A DNA stretch of 64,000 bases. It comes from Ceriagrion tenellum. Its lineage: Eukaryota; Arthropoda; Insecta; Odonata; Coenagrionidae. Both the position numbers and the translations under genes were made by a program. Numbering within the stretch: position 1 is the first letter of the stretch; each line of letters opens with the position of its first letter. This document shows positions 42,556-53,742 of the stretch, in pieces. The DNA lies in assembly GCA_963169105.1 (NCBI GenBank), contig OY720637.1, positions 29,011,925 to 29,075,924 of the forward strand, given 5' to 3'. The notes beneath the pieces were generated by a model. That model was not told the DNA's origin and made no database searches. It saw only the letters and a program-made list of their open reading frames with translations.

Positions 42556-44166
42556 ATAACCGCGATTTTTTTTCGTTTAATTATTCCCGGAATTTCCGTT
42601 GCTTACTTTATGTCATGAAACAATCATTACGATAAACTAACAGACATGCAGCAAAACTTATTTTACTATTGTAATTGGTCTTGGGCTTCTGTTATAATTA
42701 CTTTTTTGTTTTTATTAAAATAACCTATTTGTTTTTTAATAATTTCATTTTTTGCTTCTATTACGCATATTTTTTATTAAAATCGTATTTCCAGGAGAGA
42801 GAAATTCGCAATCAGCTTTTTATAGCTCAGTTATTTAAGTTCTAAATTTATTAAATAATTGGTCATTGTTGCTGGCCGAATCCTAAATAGTTAAAAATGT
42901 TTCAAACCATCTCTTCAGCGAATAGAATATGAGTTATTTTGTATTATTTTCTCCGTACAATATGTAAAATTGGCTTATTAAATTGAATAATTCGTAAAGT
43001 TTTTATGGCACAAATTGGAGGCTACTTGCTATATAATTTAACCTCCCATACACGTAAGCTGTGTATTATTGGGACTTATAGTTCTCTCGAGAAAGCTGCT
43101 AAAAGGTTTTTTTTTCAATGTCTCTTATACTTTGTGAGTAAGATATTTTGGCGTAGCTTTGCTATTCAATTTAAAGTTATTTATATATATCCGACATTTC
43201 ATTAACAACCGACATTTTCGCCACGGATACAAAATAATCTTTCGGAACAATGCTAGAGGATTAGCAAAAGGTATGAAAGTTAAGATTGTTAATTCAGTGT
43301 AGACGAAAGCTCTATTCATAGCTTTTTTAGCATTGAATAAATCTTAGCTCGGAAAGATTTTCTCTTCCGCGAAGATCAAGGATGCTGCGAGTGATGAGTG
43401 CGCGCAGGAAAAAAAAAAAAGGAAGGCTGTTTTGAATGCCAGCCAAGGCCTTCGAGTTTCCTTTTTCAGTCGGCAGGGGCGCTTCATACTTGAAGTTCGG
43501 GTCAGCGTTGATTTATTGGTCAGTCCTCATGATCGAGCACTTCCCTTGTCGAAGGTCGTCTTCAGTGATGATTTTTCTTCGATGTCCCGTAATTACGTGG
43601 GGATTTTTCGCGTCGGCGTTGCGTGGTACGCGGCACATTTTGCTCTCCGTCGAAGACGACGAAAGAAAGAAGTCAATTTGCCATTGACTTGTCGGCGACG
43701 GCAGCCATGTCGCTTTGATTTATCGTCTCGATCGTCTCTTATTTATGCCGACAATTGAGACTCCCTCCTCTTGAAAAGGGAGCGATATAATTCCGAGTCA
43801 CGGGCGATGAAATTTGAATAGCCGATTTTTTTATATCTTTTATTTCCGCGGGAAAAAAATTATTGCTTCTGCTTTGTCGTAATTGCCGGAGTTTTTTTTT
43901 ACATATCATCTACAAGCGCTCCAGATCCGAATGAGAGAACATTAGAGATTAAAACTCTCAAAGAATCCATTCAATCCCATTTATTGTTTGGCTGATCCAT
44001 TCATTTTCGAACGTTTCGACGCATTGTAGCCATAGTTTTCGTTTTCAGTTGATTTCTTTGGCAATTTCTATTTTTTAATTTATGCTTTATTAGTTTTATG
44101 AGAGATCACCTTTGGTTGAGACAGTCTACGTACTAAACTATTTTGCCCCTCTCCGGCTAATGTAAA
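42556..44166. other. Unassigned, CpG-rich at 43430-43760
   Basis: The CpG-rich part contains CGTCGGCGTTGCGTGG and GACGACGAAAG and two overlapping frames (108 and 83 residues) without domains. The rest is AT-rich. Confidence 0.35.
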
Positions 44167-44168
44167 TA

Positions 44169-44245
44169 CAGTAAAACCTGTATTAAGCGACCATGGACGG
44201 TTCCGCTGAAAAATGGTCGATAAGAGGGAGAATGTTCGACGGGGG
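44169..44245 (+). mobile_element. pogo/mariner-like MITE, left end only
   Basis: TACAGTAAAACCTGTATTAA and GCGACCATGGACGGTTCCGC match the start of the complete mini-element at 44613. The CAGTRAAACCT opening after TA is typical of pogo/Tigger-type ends. The other terminus was not found. Confidence 0.5.
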
Positions 44246-44459
44246 TACAGTTTCTAGGAGTAAATACTCTGAAAATGAACGGGTGGCCGATTAGATAATT
44301 TATTTTTAACTCTTGAAGCGACGGTTTTGTTGAAACCTGTACAGATGGCATTTTCAAAGAAATAAACAAGAACCACGGAACTAGCCGCGCAGTTACTTCA
44401 ACGGAGTCACCCGCTAGTGATCACACAATTGTGTGAAATTAACAGCGGAAAAGATCATT

Positions 44460-44535
44460 CGCTTGGACTGGGAATCGAACCCAGGTCCCTCGATTTCTCG
44501 CCTAGTGCTCTAACCAATATGCTTATATTGTGGAT
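44460..44535 (-). mobile_element. tRNA-like sequence (SINE head or decayed tRNA)
   Basis: On the minus strand: TTGGTTAGAGCACTAGGCGA (D-arm with A box), then CCTGGGTTCGATTCCCAG, a perfect 5-bp T-arm with B box, then TCCAAGC as a possible acceptor 3' strand. The 5' acceptor strand (CAATATA) does not pair with it, so this is not an intact tRNA gene. Confidence 0.55.
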
Positions 44536-44610
44536 GTACAGATGGCGTTTATTTCGTTAAGGTTTAGTTGATCCTGGGTAATTCCGATGCGCATTAATTT
44601 GATGTATGCA

Positions 44611-44716
44611 TACAGTGTAACCTGAATTAAGCGACCGCCGACGGTTCCGCAGAAGAATGGTCGTTGAGAGAGTTGGTCCCTTTATATGAGTGGTCGTTAA
44701 GAGGGGTTTCACTGTA
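44611..44716. mobile_element. 102-bp TA-flanked mini-MITE, pogo-like
   Basis: TA at 44611-44612 and 44715-44716 flank CAGTGTAACCTGAATTAAGC at the left and CGTTAAGAGGGGTTTCACTG at the right, imperfect inverted repeats. It lies near the tRNA-like sequence and a related left end, suggesting a broken larger element from 44169 onwards. Confidence 0.65.
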
Positions 44717-46156
44717 TATTAAATATTAAATGCAACGTTGCTAAAATCATTAACACTCAAGCTGAATCATTCATTTCCTGCCTGTTTTTGTTCGGTCCTA
44801 TTCACTTCTCTAGGAGAATTACAATAGTTATAATGAAAAATATTATTATCTGCCCATTTGGTCTCTTATAAAAAATATTTGTGGCATTGATCTTTTTCAC
44901 ATTTTATTTGATTGGATGTACCTATTTCTGTACACTTCACATGTGTGGAGATATTTTTATTTCTGAGTTCAATTTAGCTGAAAGGATTTGAAAGGAAGCC
45001 ATTTCCGTGGCGCCATCAATGGAGACGTACTCTCCAATTTTATTCGAAGGCTTTTCATCAACTCATCCGCTGGCGGCGTATTCCGGACCAAAATGCATGT
45101 GTTATTGTAGATCTCTAATATCACGTTCAATGATGCTTTTACTTCATAAATGGATGCATTTGGCGCTCTTTTTGATGGTAATCACTGGTGTTCAGTTTCA
45201 CCAATATCGATCCGGAATGTATGCATACCGTGATCCTCAGCGGTCACAGAAACTTTGTTATATCTAGTCTTCGCCTCACACTTCATGACCGACATGCTTC
45301 CATTGTTGGTCTCATTTATGTGCATTATACGTGATTATTTAATCCACGACGGTTTCGCTAAAAGGAATGTGAAATTTGCCTTATGAACAGGTGAGCGTGT
45401 ATGGAGCAATTTATGAATATGGCCAAAGCAAAGGCGGTATTCAGCTGGGACGGGACAGTATGGGAATAATTATTAAAATCGAAGTTAGTTTCCTATGTAT
45501 ATCGCCAATGATTTAGCACTTTCAGCACTGACAATCAGCATGAAAAAAATACTGCTAATATATTAGTTTTTTTATGTGCTATTTTAGCATTTATTAAAAA
45601 AAGCAATTTATTTGATTATATAATTTATTTTGAAATGTGAAATATTTGTATTTAATATATTTAATTCAAAATAATACTTTACATAATAATATTTACACAA
45701 GGTATACTTCAACATTACCTTCATAACGTACCTAATTTAAACTTTCCCAATTTTTTCTTCATATGAAAGCTGAAAATATTTATTTCAGAGCTCCACCAGG
45801 CACGCCATCGTCAGTGAATAGCGTCACACGTTCATCAATTCAAATTGTTATCAAACCGACCGAAAGAGAGACAGCTTTCTACGCACTTTATCCTAAGCGT
45901 TACAATTCTGTCTAGCGCAGCAACTATATGGGAAAGCCTCTTAGAAAGCAGATATTTCAATGATTTTTAGACGTAACAAACTTGACTCGCTCGTCCATAA
46001 GGGTTAATATAATTAGATTTATATAGTTCAATGTAATATTTATCAGCAAAAACATACCTTTCTTTTCAAAATTATCTGCATACTTCTTTGTTTTATTTCT
46101 TTCACCGATATGGTACCAACAATTTCGAGTTTACATAATTTTTTTATCCCTTCCGT
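44717..46156. other. Unassigned AT-rich stretch, possible piggyBac-type end at 45984-46007
   Basis: GACTCGCTCGTCCATAAGGG followed by TTAA resembles a piggyBac-type right terminus, but no matching left terminus was found. No coding homology. Confidence 0.35.
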
Positions 46157-46830
46157 TTAAGGTGGTGCGAGCGAGATAGTTTCCTAATCATAATAGAGAT
46201 CATATTCGAATTATACATTTTAATTTCTCTAGCTGTAAGGTACATGAAGAAAATATTGTTTTATTAATGGTGCAATAATATAGTTTTACATTACAGAAAT
46301 TGTAAGTAATCAACTGAAAATATAAGATCTTGTCCTTTCTCGGCGAATAATATGAATAAAAAATTCTCGGGCTCCTAGCCGAGTCTTACTCGGCTAGAAG
46401 CCCGAGAATTTTTTATTCAACTGAAAATATCTCAATAAGTCTTTAATTTGACTCAATTTTTTCACGCGATACGTTTGAAACTCCGTCAAAACGGTAGGTT
46501 TATTGTGATCCCGAAGAATTTGCTGCGGGGACAATATGATTAATTTTCAAAAATGGTGGAAAAAACACACAAACTACACTCTGTTGAGTTTTTGACGAGA
46601 TCCAAGTGTAGGGAATGCCTCATTTTTAATGTAAGATCTCTCTGGAGTGCATAACACGTACCATTTCCCCTTATAAAAGGGCTGGTATTTTCTGGCAAAT
46701 ATCTCGTAAATTAATGTGGTAAGATGTTAAATTTTTTGTCTCAATGGAAGGGCGATATATATTTTTCTTTAAAAAGGGACCAAATTTATTGATTTCTTGG
46801 TAAAATGATATTTCGCTTAAACCACCTTAA
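46157..46830 (-). mobile_element. MITE-R, copy 4, carrying a hairpin insertion
   Basis: Reverse orientation: TTAAGGTGGTGCGAGCGAGA at the left and TTTCGCTTAAACCACCTTAA at the right. Internal blocks are present in reverse (GGGCTGGTATTTTCTGGCAA). At 674 bp it is longer than the family because of a 107-bp addition at 46324-46430. Confidence 0.85.
46324..46416. mobile_element. 93-bp hairpin insertion with 14-bp target duplication
   Basis: TCAACTGAAAATAT occurs at 46310-46323 and again at 46417-46430. The sequence between ends in a nearly perfect hairpin (46354-46418): GAATAAAAAATTCTCGGGCT pairs with AGCCCGAGAATTTTTTATTC around a short loop, with a second stem CTAGCCGAGT/ACTCGGCTAG inside. Part of it (CTTTCTCGGCGAATAATAT) matches the foldback arm at 57860-57876 (CTTTCCCGGCGAATATTAC). 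Confidence 0.8.
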
Positions 46831-47439
46831 ACCCAGATCGTGGTTTAATAGCAGTTTTGCACGTGCACGTAGTTCTTTAAAGTGGTTGTCATTGGAAGTG
46901 CATCATTTTGCTAAATGCGCGTATTTGAAATTTGTTTTGAACGCTCTAACATGTTGAATGTGGCAATGAGTTGTATGGTCCATCAGTTGCAGTGATGAAT
47001 TGAGATGTTATTGCTTGTCATGCAGTCATCATCAGCCTCTTCAATGAATCGAGGAACCGATCTCATTAATCTGTCGATCTTGAAAACTCATTTTCTTTTC
47101 CCCGATGCTCCATTCTTGATGTGGGAAAGAGTAGATTCTTCTGGTTTCTTTGGACCACATTGTTATCACGGATTGGAAAGGTGATTTGCTTATCTCGCAT
47201 TCTGTCGAGACACATTTGCGTGGACCGGTGTGAACACAATTTCTATACTAATTATCAAATTACTTACTTCATCTTTGTTTCCCGGCCTTCGCAGCGATAC
47301 GTATTGCTACTGTTTCCCGACAATTTATGGGTTCTCTCCGGCGTGATTTTTATATAAACTCAACGGTTTGTTCTACCTTCTGGGAATGTCATCTGGAGAC
47401 TGAAGATAGCTGTTATCTCAATTGTTTCTGGTTCAAATT
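46831..47439. other. Unassigned
   Basis: No recognised homology. Confidence 0.35.
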
Positions 47440-47560
47440 TGTGGTAGTTCATCATGAATAATGAAAAAGAAAATTTTGTTTGATTCCACTAATTTATTTT
47501 AAGGTACGACGTCTTCAGGTATTATAGCTGAAGATGGGTCTTTAAATAACTTTCCCGTCT
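47440..47560. mobile_element. Foldback fragment next to P9
   Basis: TTTTGTTTGATTCCACTAAT and TTTATTTTAAGGTACGACG repeat the left arm of P9 (TTTGTTTGATTCCTCCAATT), followed by GTCTTCAGGTA. The second arm is only partly present. P9 lies about 260 bp on, so these may be two members in tandem. Confidence 0.55.
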
Positions 47561-47820
47561 ACTTCTCTGCACTCGAAAAATTACTCACTTGATTCCTCCA
47601 TCTGAGATTGACAACAACAACAATTCACAAAATCATTAACTACCAAAATAAACAAGATACTCAAGTAACACCAAATAACACGTCAAGAACTAACAAATGA
47701 ATAACTATATTCAACATCATAACATCATTCAACAAGGTACGTACCTGTACTTTTCTTTATCGGCAATTGTCAATCGTCAATCAAGCAGAGAACACAATTA
47801 TAACAGCAATGAATAATTAA

Positions 47821-47970
47821 AAAGGAAAACTTTGTTTGATTCCTCCAATTTATTTTAAGGCACGGCTAGTTTCGACGCAGCGGTGTCACCTTCAGGTACG
47901 CACCTGAGCACCATGCGTCTAGTCTGGTCGTGCCTTTAAATAAATTGGTCGAATCAAAGTTTTCTTTTTC
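47821..47970. mobile_element. Palindromic foldback element P9
   Basis: Left arm GAAAACTTTGTTTGATTCCT and right arm GGTCGAATCAAAGTTTTC are complements. The left core on minus (47869-47895) reads CTGAAGGT-GACACCGCTGCGTC-GAAAC. Confidence 0.75.
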
Positions 47971-48070
47971 ATTGTGAATTGGTGCTATATTTGAATTCTA
48001 TGCTAGATCAAAGAGTGACAAATGCTGATAAAGTTAGGAAATAAGTGCAAATATAAAACTAGGATCAGGA
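47971..48070. other. Short unassigned spacer
   Basis: No feature recognised. Confidence 0.3.
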
Positions 48071-48075
48071 TTAAA

Positions 48076-48460
48076 AAGCCGGGATAGCGTAGTGGCTTGC
48101 GCATTAGCTCGGAAAGTCAAAGATTGTAATGGGTATCATATCCATCACTCTTGGGTTGGCAGCCCTTGTAGTATTAACATCGCCATGGCAACGAGGAGTT
48201 TGTTTATAAAGGGGGAGAGCACGGGGGGAGAGTGTCGAGGTAGAAGGTAAAAGTTATTGGTAATGCAATTGTGTGGAAGGAAAAAGAAGTGTGAGAGGGT
48301 GTTGAGTGAGTGAGTTGAACGTGAGACCGTGTTAAAGGAAGTGGTTATTACTAAATATAAAAAAGAGGGATAAAAACGAGTGTTACATTATAAAGATATA
48401 AAACATGTGTAACAAGGTATACATGGTTCAATTCCCTGACTGTAGTTCAGGCCGCTTTTT
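48076..48460 (+). mobile_element. Possible interrupted tRNA-like SINE
   Basis: GCCGGGATAGCGTAGTGGCT with TTGCGC looks like an acceptor 5' strand plus D-arm and A box, and GGTTCAATTCC at 48425-48435 looks like a T-arm with B box. They are about 330 bp apart instead of about 30. The intervening piece starts TGTAATGGG, has TTTATAAAG at 48203-48211 and ends near GGTATACA, so a solo LTR or other insertion in the SINE head is possible. No target duplication is visible. Confidence 0.3.
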
Positions 48461-48609
48461 TTATGGCTATTTCATCTTACCTGTAATGGCGTTCATCGTT
48501 ATTTTATGCCTATCCAATTAGTCAGTATTCAACTCCTTCCATTTGTACTGAGGTAAAAGGTAGTTTACGTTGGATTTCAGGGTAAGTCCTTCAAAATTTC
48601 ACTCATGCA

Positions 48610-49030
48610 GGTCATTTTCTCCCTCTGTGATGTCCTTCTTCATCTCAAAGTAAGTCACGCCCTTCATTCTTTCCTATAAAACCTATTCTCTTTCTTCCCC
48701 TTCCCCGCTTGTCCAACATCCTCCCCTCTATCACGGCCTCCAGAAACATATCGCCCCTTATTACTTCTTCCAGCCACCTTATGGAACTCCTGATCTCATC
48801 CAGAAGTTTCTATCCCTCATCCACTGTACCATGCACTTTCACTTATGTCATCCTTTCCGTCCATCGCACCTTCTCCTTCCTCTTCCTCACCAACATCTCG
48901 AAATCCTGCAGCCTTTTATTGTCATATTTTCCCTGAGTCTAAATTTCTGCCCCGTACAACGCTACACTCGGTTTAACCTTTTCATTATCCTCTTTTTTAT
49001 ATCCTTACCCAAGGTCCTCGTCCTATAATT
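48610..49030 (-). mobile_element. LINE-S fragment
   Basis: Antisense copy with CCTATTCTCTTTCTTCCCCT and CCCGCTTGTCCAACATCCTC (LGKRGRGRKRIGF), continuing to the EMLVRKR and ALYGAE regions at 48880-48970, with many substitutions. Confidence 0.7.
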
Positions 49031-49344
49031 TCCATTGATGAAATTTTAAAAAAAACTTGAATAAATCTTTTAATTAATTTCTCTTCGAGCGGCATTCATA
49101 TTCGGGGTAGTGTGATAGTCGAGAGGAGACTCCCGCCCCCCACTTCCTAACATTGTGTTTCAAGTAGCACTTACACGGGTCTCAATCCTTCGACCTATCT
49201 GGCATGGGTGGCCTTACCGGGAGCAATATATAAATTTACCCCGCCAGTTCAGCTCTAGTGGTCATTGGAACGCGCAAGCCCTTCCACCACGTCAAGGTTG
49301 TAGTCCGCGGAAAGGGGCAGTATGGGGCAGAAACGCGGTGTGGG
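49031..49344. other. Unassigned
   Basis: No recognised homology. CACCGGGAGC-like and CCCCGCCAGTTCAGCTCTAG strings suggest a repeat, but no second copy lies in the window. Confidence 0.3.
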
Positions 49345-49391
49345 GGAGAAACGTGGACCAGTGGTGGCCGCTTAACAAAGGTTTCACTGTA
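49345..49391 (+). mobile_element. pogo-like MITE, right end only
   Basis: GGTGGCCGCTTAACAAAGGT followed by TTCACTGTA matches the right terminus of the mini-element at 44611-44716 (GTGGTCGTTAAGAGGGGTTT then CACTGTA). Confidence 0.45.
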
Positions 49392-49544
49392 TTTCAACAG
49401 AAGTATTTGACCTGACTCACTTTTTTCACGTTCAACTGTGAAAAAGCCCTCACAACAAAACAGTTTTTTACGCAGTTTCGTTCAAATTACTCCTCCTGAT
49501 TAATTTTACTACTGATTACTTTAATTTACTACTGATTAATTGAT

Positions 49545-49605
49545 ATATCTGAAAAAAGAAAATTGTGTTTTATTGTGCCAGTTAATTTTCAGGTACTACT
49601 AGTTT
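49545..49605. mobile_element. Foldback arm fragment fused to LINE-S
   Basis: GTGTTTTATTGTGCCAG, then TTCAGGTACTACTAGTTTTG, resembles a foldback arm ending in the GAAAC core complement. It is cut directly by the start of LINE-S coding at about 49605. Confidence 0.5.
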
Positions 49606-49898
49606 TGACGAGGAAAGGAAACTTTTGAATGAAAACCGGAATAAGCAGGGTAGATGGCTGAAGGAGGTAATAAAGGGTGATGGGTTGCTGAAGAGTGTGA
49701 TAGAGGGAAGGATGTTGGGCAAGCGGGGAAGGGGAAGTAACAGAAAATAGGTTTCATGGGCGGGATGAAGAATGGTAGATCTTATGCAGAGGCGAAAAAG
49801 GATATTCTAGAGGGAGATAGGCCCCTGATTGTGTAGAAAACCGGGAGGAGGTTCTCTGACATTCAGCAAATTCTATCTTTACCGGTAGAATACATTCT
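49602..49898 (+). mobile_element. LINE-S 3' end
   Basis: In sense: EERKLLNENRNKQGRWLKEV, KGDGLLKSVIEGRMLGKRG, then a frame slip and RSYAEAKKDILE. The 3' signature is CCGGTAGAATACATTC. Confidence 0.8.
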
Positions 49899-50734
49899 TT
49901 TTAAATATTTGAACCGCGTGTGTGGCGTATGTTATATATGCCATTTTCCATCGTAAGACGCAGCGAATAGCGTCGAGGATAGATAACATATATGTATGAC
50001 GATGATGGTGGGAGATACTGTTGATTTACGGCGGTCGACCAAGTGATTATGGCGCTGCACCGCATTGTTGATGATCGATACTGTCCATGTACGGCTATCG
50101 GATTAATCACTATTCATTTATGGATCTGCGGCCAGCCAACCAGTGTTGACGGATATGAAGGTCTTCGTCCCCGGAGGCTATCTTCCGGTCACGAGCCGTA
50201 TTAGAAAGGAGAGAGTCGAACTTGGCCTAAGGCAGCCAGCCTTTACGGTTCCGTGGCCTGGCAAAGGGGGAATTTCTATTTCCCTCTCACAATGAAAGGG
50301 ATCACTCACATTCAGGGAACTGCCTCCTGCCGTGTATTTTCTTCCGCCACGAGATGAAAGGCGTTGGTTTTTTTCCAAGGGTTGTTCCTGCGGGCGTGGA
50401 CGAAAAAATCGAACCATCGGAATGTTCTATATGCTCCGCTATGTCGAGCAAGCCCCACCGAAGCTGAACTCGCTTGTTATTTTTTTTTACTGGCGTAGGG
50501 GATGCTTAACCTTTTTTTATGATTGAAGCGTGTACTTTTTTTATTATTAACCATCCATGCGTCTCGGAATTAAATTTGGTCATCCTCGTAGAGCCGTATT
50601 GGCTTAGAAAAATGCGAAATTAGGATGGAAAAGCTTTTTTTTTTACAAATTGAAATGCCACGTCAGTCAGTCAAGGTAAACGAGGTAGCTTGGCCAGTCA
50701 ATTGGAATTTTTCAAGAATTTATCGAAACGGAAA
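49899..50734. other. Unassigned
   Basis: No recognised homology. The GC-richer part 50160-50460 has frames on both strands without domains. Confidence 0.35.
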
Positions 50735-50830
50735 TGCGCATATTCAAAGATATTTATTTGGTACGACTGGTTTCGATACAAGATATCATTATCAGGTCCG
50801 TATATATCTAAATCGGTCCTACCGAATCAT
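50735..50830 (-). mobile_element. Foldback fragment P11 with a complete core
   Basis: On minus, the core 50770-50795 reads CTGATAAT-GATA-TCTTG-TATC-GAAAC, followed by CAGTCGTACC. The stem pairs are different from those in P1, P3 and P5 but still complementary. A mirrored second arm is not evident. Confidence 0.55.
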
Positions 50831-51093
50831 TATACGTTCAACTGTGCTTGTGAATTTTGAAAAATCATGCATGAGTTCCATCATGATTCGCCTGATTCGG
50901 CTTGATTTTTCAAAAGGTTTGCGTTAACGGTCGACCAGTGTTTGACTGGAGTGACTTGGGCCACGATTCATCCATTTTAAATCACCCACTTGTTTGTGGA
51001 AATTGGCGACATTGTGTTCAGCGTCCTCTTTATTCATCGCAATGCATTTAAGTGCGAACACATGTTAGGTAATATATCTCCTGATTATTATTT

Positions 51094-51699
51094 ACTAGCT
51101 GACCCGTGCGAATATTTCGCACAGTATGCAGTTTCTTCCTGTTTCTTCCTTCTTTCTTCCTGTTCTACTTGTCGAATATTTCGCACAGTATGCAGTTTCT
51201 TCCTGTTTCTTCCTGTTTCTTCCTTCTTTCTTCCTGTTCTTTTACCTGTTGAATATTTCGCACAGTATGCAGCTTCTTCCTGTTTCTTCCTCCTTTATTC
51301 CTGTTCTTCTACCGGTTTCTTCCTATGGACAATTATATGTTATTTATGTTTGTGTTAAATATACATAACGTAAACGTAAACGGTCACACCGATTGTATGT
51401 AGAATGTAAACAATATAACTAAACGATGTGTAATATATGGCGCCTCCTACAGTATTTTAAGCACGTAACCATAGCCAACATATTAGTTGATTATATCGTC
51501 AACAGACGGCACTGTATCATTTTTTAACAAAAACTTTCATTTTAAATTTTTAACTTTAATTTCAAACCATTTGTGTATTTTTCGTCAATAGCGGGGAACA
51601 TAAGCTTTAAAACGATGTTTGAATCATAAATTTTGATGAAGAATTATGGGAGTTATGGCGTTGTAACAAATAAAACCCTTTGAGAAATAATATATATGA
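51094..51699 (+). mobile_element. Minisatellite-bearing element T, copy 3
   Basis: Begins ACTAGCTGACCCGTGCGAAT, has about three irregular 60-70-bp repeat units with short deletions (TTCTTCCTGTTCTACTTG), then the same tail as copy 2 through AATAGCGGGGAACATAAGC to GAGAAATAATATATA. Confidence 0.8.
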
Positions 51700-52540
51700 T
51701 GCTAAATGGGACGATCGATGAATAGTGAGCATGAAAACTTTCCCATTCCCCGAAATGGATGTTATCTCATTATTCCACTCATTTTTTCCTCGTTCTTTTC
51801 TGTAAATAATTTAGCTAGGACCGTCCAGAAAGTTTTTCAACGATCTTTCCGTTTCCCTTACATGCAAATCCCCAGAATTAATCTTTTCCATGTCTCAATG
51901 ATGGAAGTAAACGTTATCGATTAGCAGCCATCCGCATCGAAAGTTGCGTCGATAGTTACCTCCGTCGAAAAAAAAAGAAAGATTTATTGCCCCCAGGCAA
52001 TTTCTCATCACTGACGTGATGAGAAATACGCCGTTTCTCTGTATTTTGACGCCTGAAAAGCTCTATTCCATGCAGAACCCGGGAAAGCTTATCGGTTAAT
52101 TCAGTAAAAGCTGTCAGGCAATTAAGAAGCGAATTGAGGTAAGATCCTCGAGTTTTGGCCGAATACGATGCTTCTTCACGTCTAATTTTCATTCAAAATT
52201 TTTCTACTCGTTTATATAACCCATAATTGTCGCTCGGAAATTGCAGCTTCCTAATGTATTCATATGATAAGGTTGATATATGAGGAGATGGGCATGTTCC
52301 ATATTTTCACTATTATTAATTTTATTCGGATAATTCGCTTCTGATAACCATTTGTTGCGGATTTTGCTTTTAGATTATATGGAAATACATTCTTTTTACT
52401 CATTTAATACCTTTTATCGCCTTCAACTCTATAAAACATTGACTTAAATTTGCAAAATAATTCCTATTTGAACATAAGCTCCATAGAGAGTAGTTTAGAA
52501 TAAGATCTACTGGAGCGTTGCGGGGCTTGCATAGTGTTAG
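51700..52540. other. Unassigned
   Basis: No recognised homology. Confidence 0.35.
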
Positions 52541-52925
52541 AAAATGCCGCTGAAGAGATTGATATGTAGTGTAGAGTGGAGGGAGCAGAAACGTCGAATT
52601 CAGGATTGGAAGACAACAGTAGGATGCAGGCTTTCGAGACGTGGGTGCGGAGGAGTGTGGGGATGGTGTGGTGGACGGAATGTAAGACAAACGAGGGAAC
52701 GCTTGTATCGGTGGGTGAGGAAAGAAAATTGTCTGGATAAGTTTCGAAAGATGCAAGGTTTTGTGTTTGGAGGAGGTAATGAGAGACGAAGGGTTACGGT
52801 CAGGAGTGATAGAGGGAAGGATGTTGGGCAAACGGGGAAAGGGAAGAGAGAGGATAGGTTTCATGGACAGAATGAAGGTGAGTAGAAATTTCGCTGAGAT
52901 GAAGAAAATTCATACGTGTAAATAG
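52541..52925 (+). mobile_element. LINE-S fragment, heavily decayed
   Basis: In sense: KRLICSVEWREQ, a decayed TWVRRSVGMVWWTECKTNE and RMLGKRGKGKREDRFHGQ-like sequence in shifting frames. Segment order matches 10985-11400. Confidence 0.7.
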
Positions 52926-52977
52926 GGCCCTCCATTTGTGAAAATTTTCATGATTTTGGTTGACTACCGCTAATAGC

Positions 52978-53030
52978 TGTTCAAACGAAATTTCATTTTA
53001 CCTAGAAATCAATGAATTTGGTCTAATATA
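52978..53030 (+). mobile_element. MITE-R left-end fragment
   Basis: AACGAAATTTCATTTTACCT and AGAAATCAATGAATTTGGTC match positions 14-60 of MITE-R. It is cut by the LINE-S fragment that begins immediately downstream. Confidence 0.55.
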
Positions 53031-53515
53031 TCCTTTTTCGCCTCTGCATACGATCTAACCTTTTCATCCCGTCCATTAAACCTATTCTCTTTCTTCCTCC
53101 TCCCCGCTTGCCCAACATCCTTCCCTCTATCACACTCTTCTGCAACACGTCACCTGTTATTACACCCTTGTGCCATCTACCGTGCCTATTCCGGATTTCA
53201 TTCAGAAGCTTCCCCTCCTCCTCCACCATCTCAAGCACTTCCTCGTTAGCCTTCCTTTCCGTCCACCTAACCCTCTACATCCTTCTCCACACCCACATCT
53301 CAAATGCCTGCAGCCTACTCGCGTCCTCCTTTCTCAGGGTCCACGCTTCTGCCCCAAACAACGCTACGCTCCGTATCAAGCTCTTCACCAGCCTCACCTT
53401 CACATCCTTACCCATTGTCCCCGTCATCAACTGTCTTCTATTAGTAAACGCCTCCTTAGCTGGTGCTATTCTCTTCCGTATGTTTTTGCTACTATGCCCG
53501 TTTTCCTCTATCGTA
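53031..53515 (-). mobile_element. LINE-S fragment, well preserved antisense copy
   Basis: Two minus-strand frames cover it. 53023-53238 reads EMVEEEGKLLNEIRNRHGRW, SVIEGRMLGKRGGGRKRIGL and MDGMK. 53275-53547 reads IRKRIAPAKEAF, TNRRQLMTGTMGKDVKVRLV and SVALFGAEAWTLRKEDASR, then FEMWVWRRM. Together they span the region after the reverse transcriptase core up to 35 codons from the end, with one frame break near 53270. Confidence 0.85.
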
Positions 53516-53742
53516 TATATTGTTACAGAAAGGTATTTTTCTGTCATTACGTATATGCTCCGTTAATACTGCACCTCCAGTGATAAATGAGGTATCATTT
53601 TAAACGTTGAATCACCGGCTTCTGGCGAAAAATACAATCTCAATCTCAAATTTCACTATTTACCCATTAATTTGACTTAAAAGTTTCTATTTTTCCATGT
53701 CAATTACTCGCTCGAGGTATATCGACTCCGCACATCATCAGT

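Noticed and set aside
44460..44535. Functional tRNA gene on the minus strand
   Set aside because: D-arm and T-arm are good, but the acceptor strands do not pair.
48076..48460. tRNA gene with an intron
   Set aside because: The interruption is about 330 bp and the acceptor strand does not match after removal.
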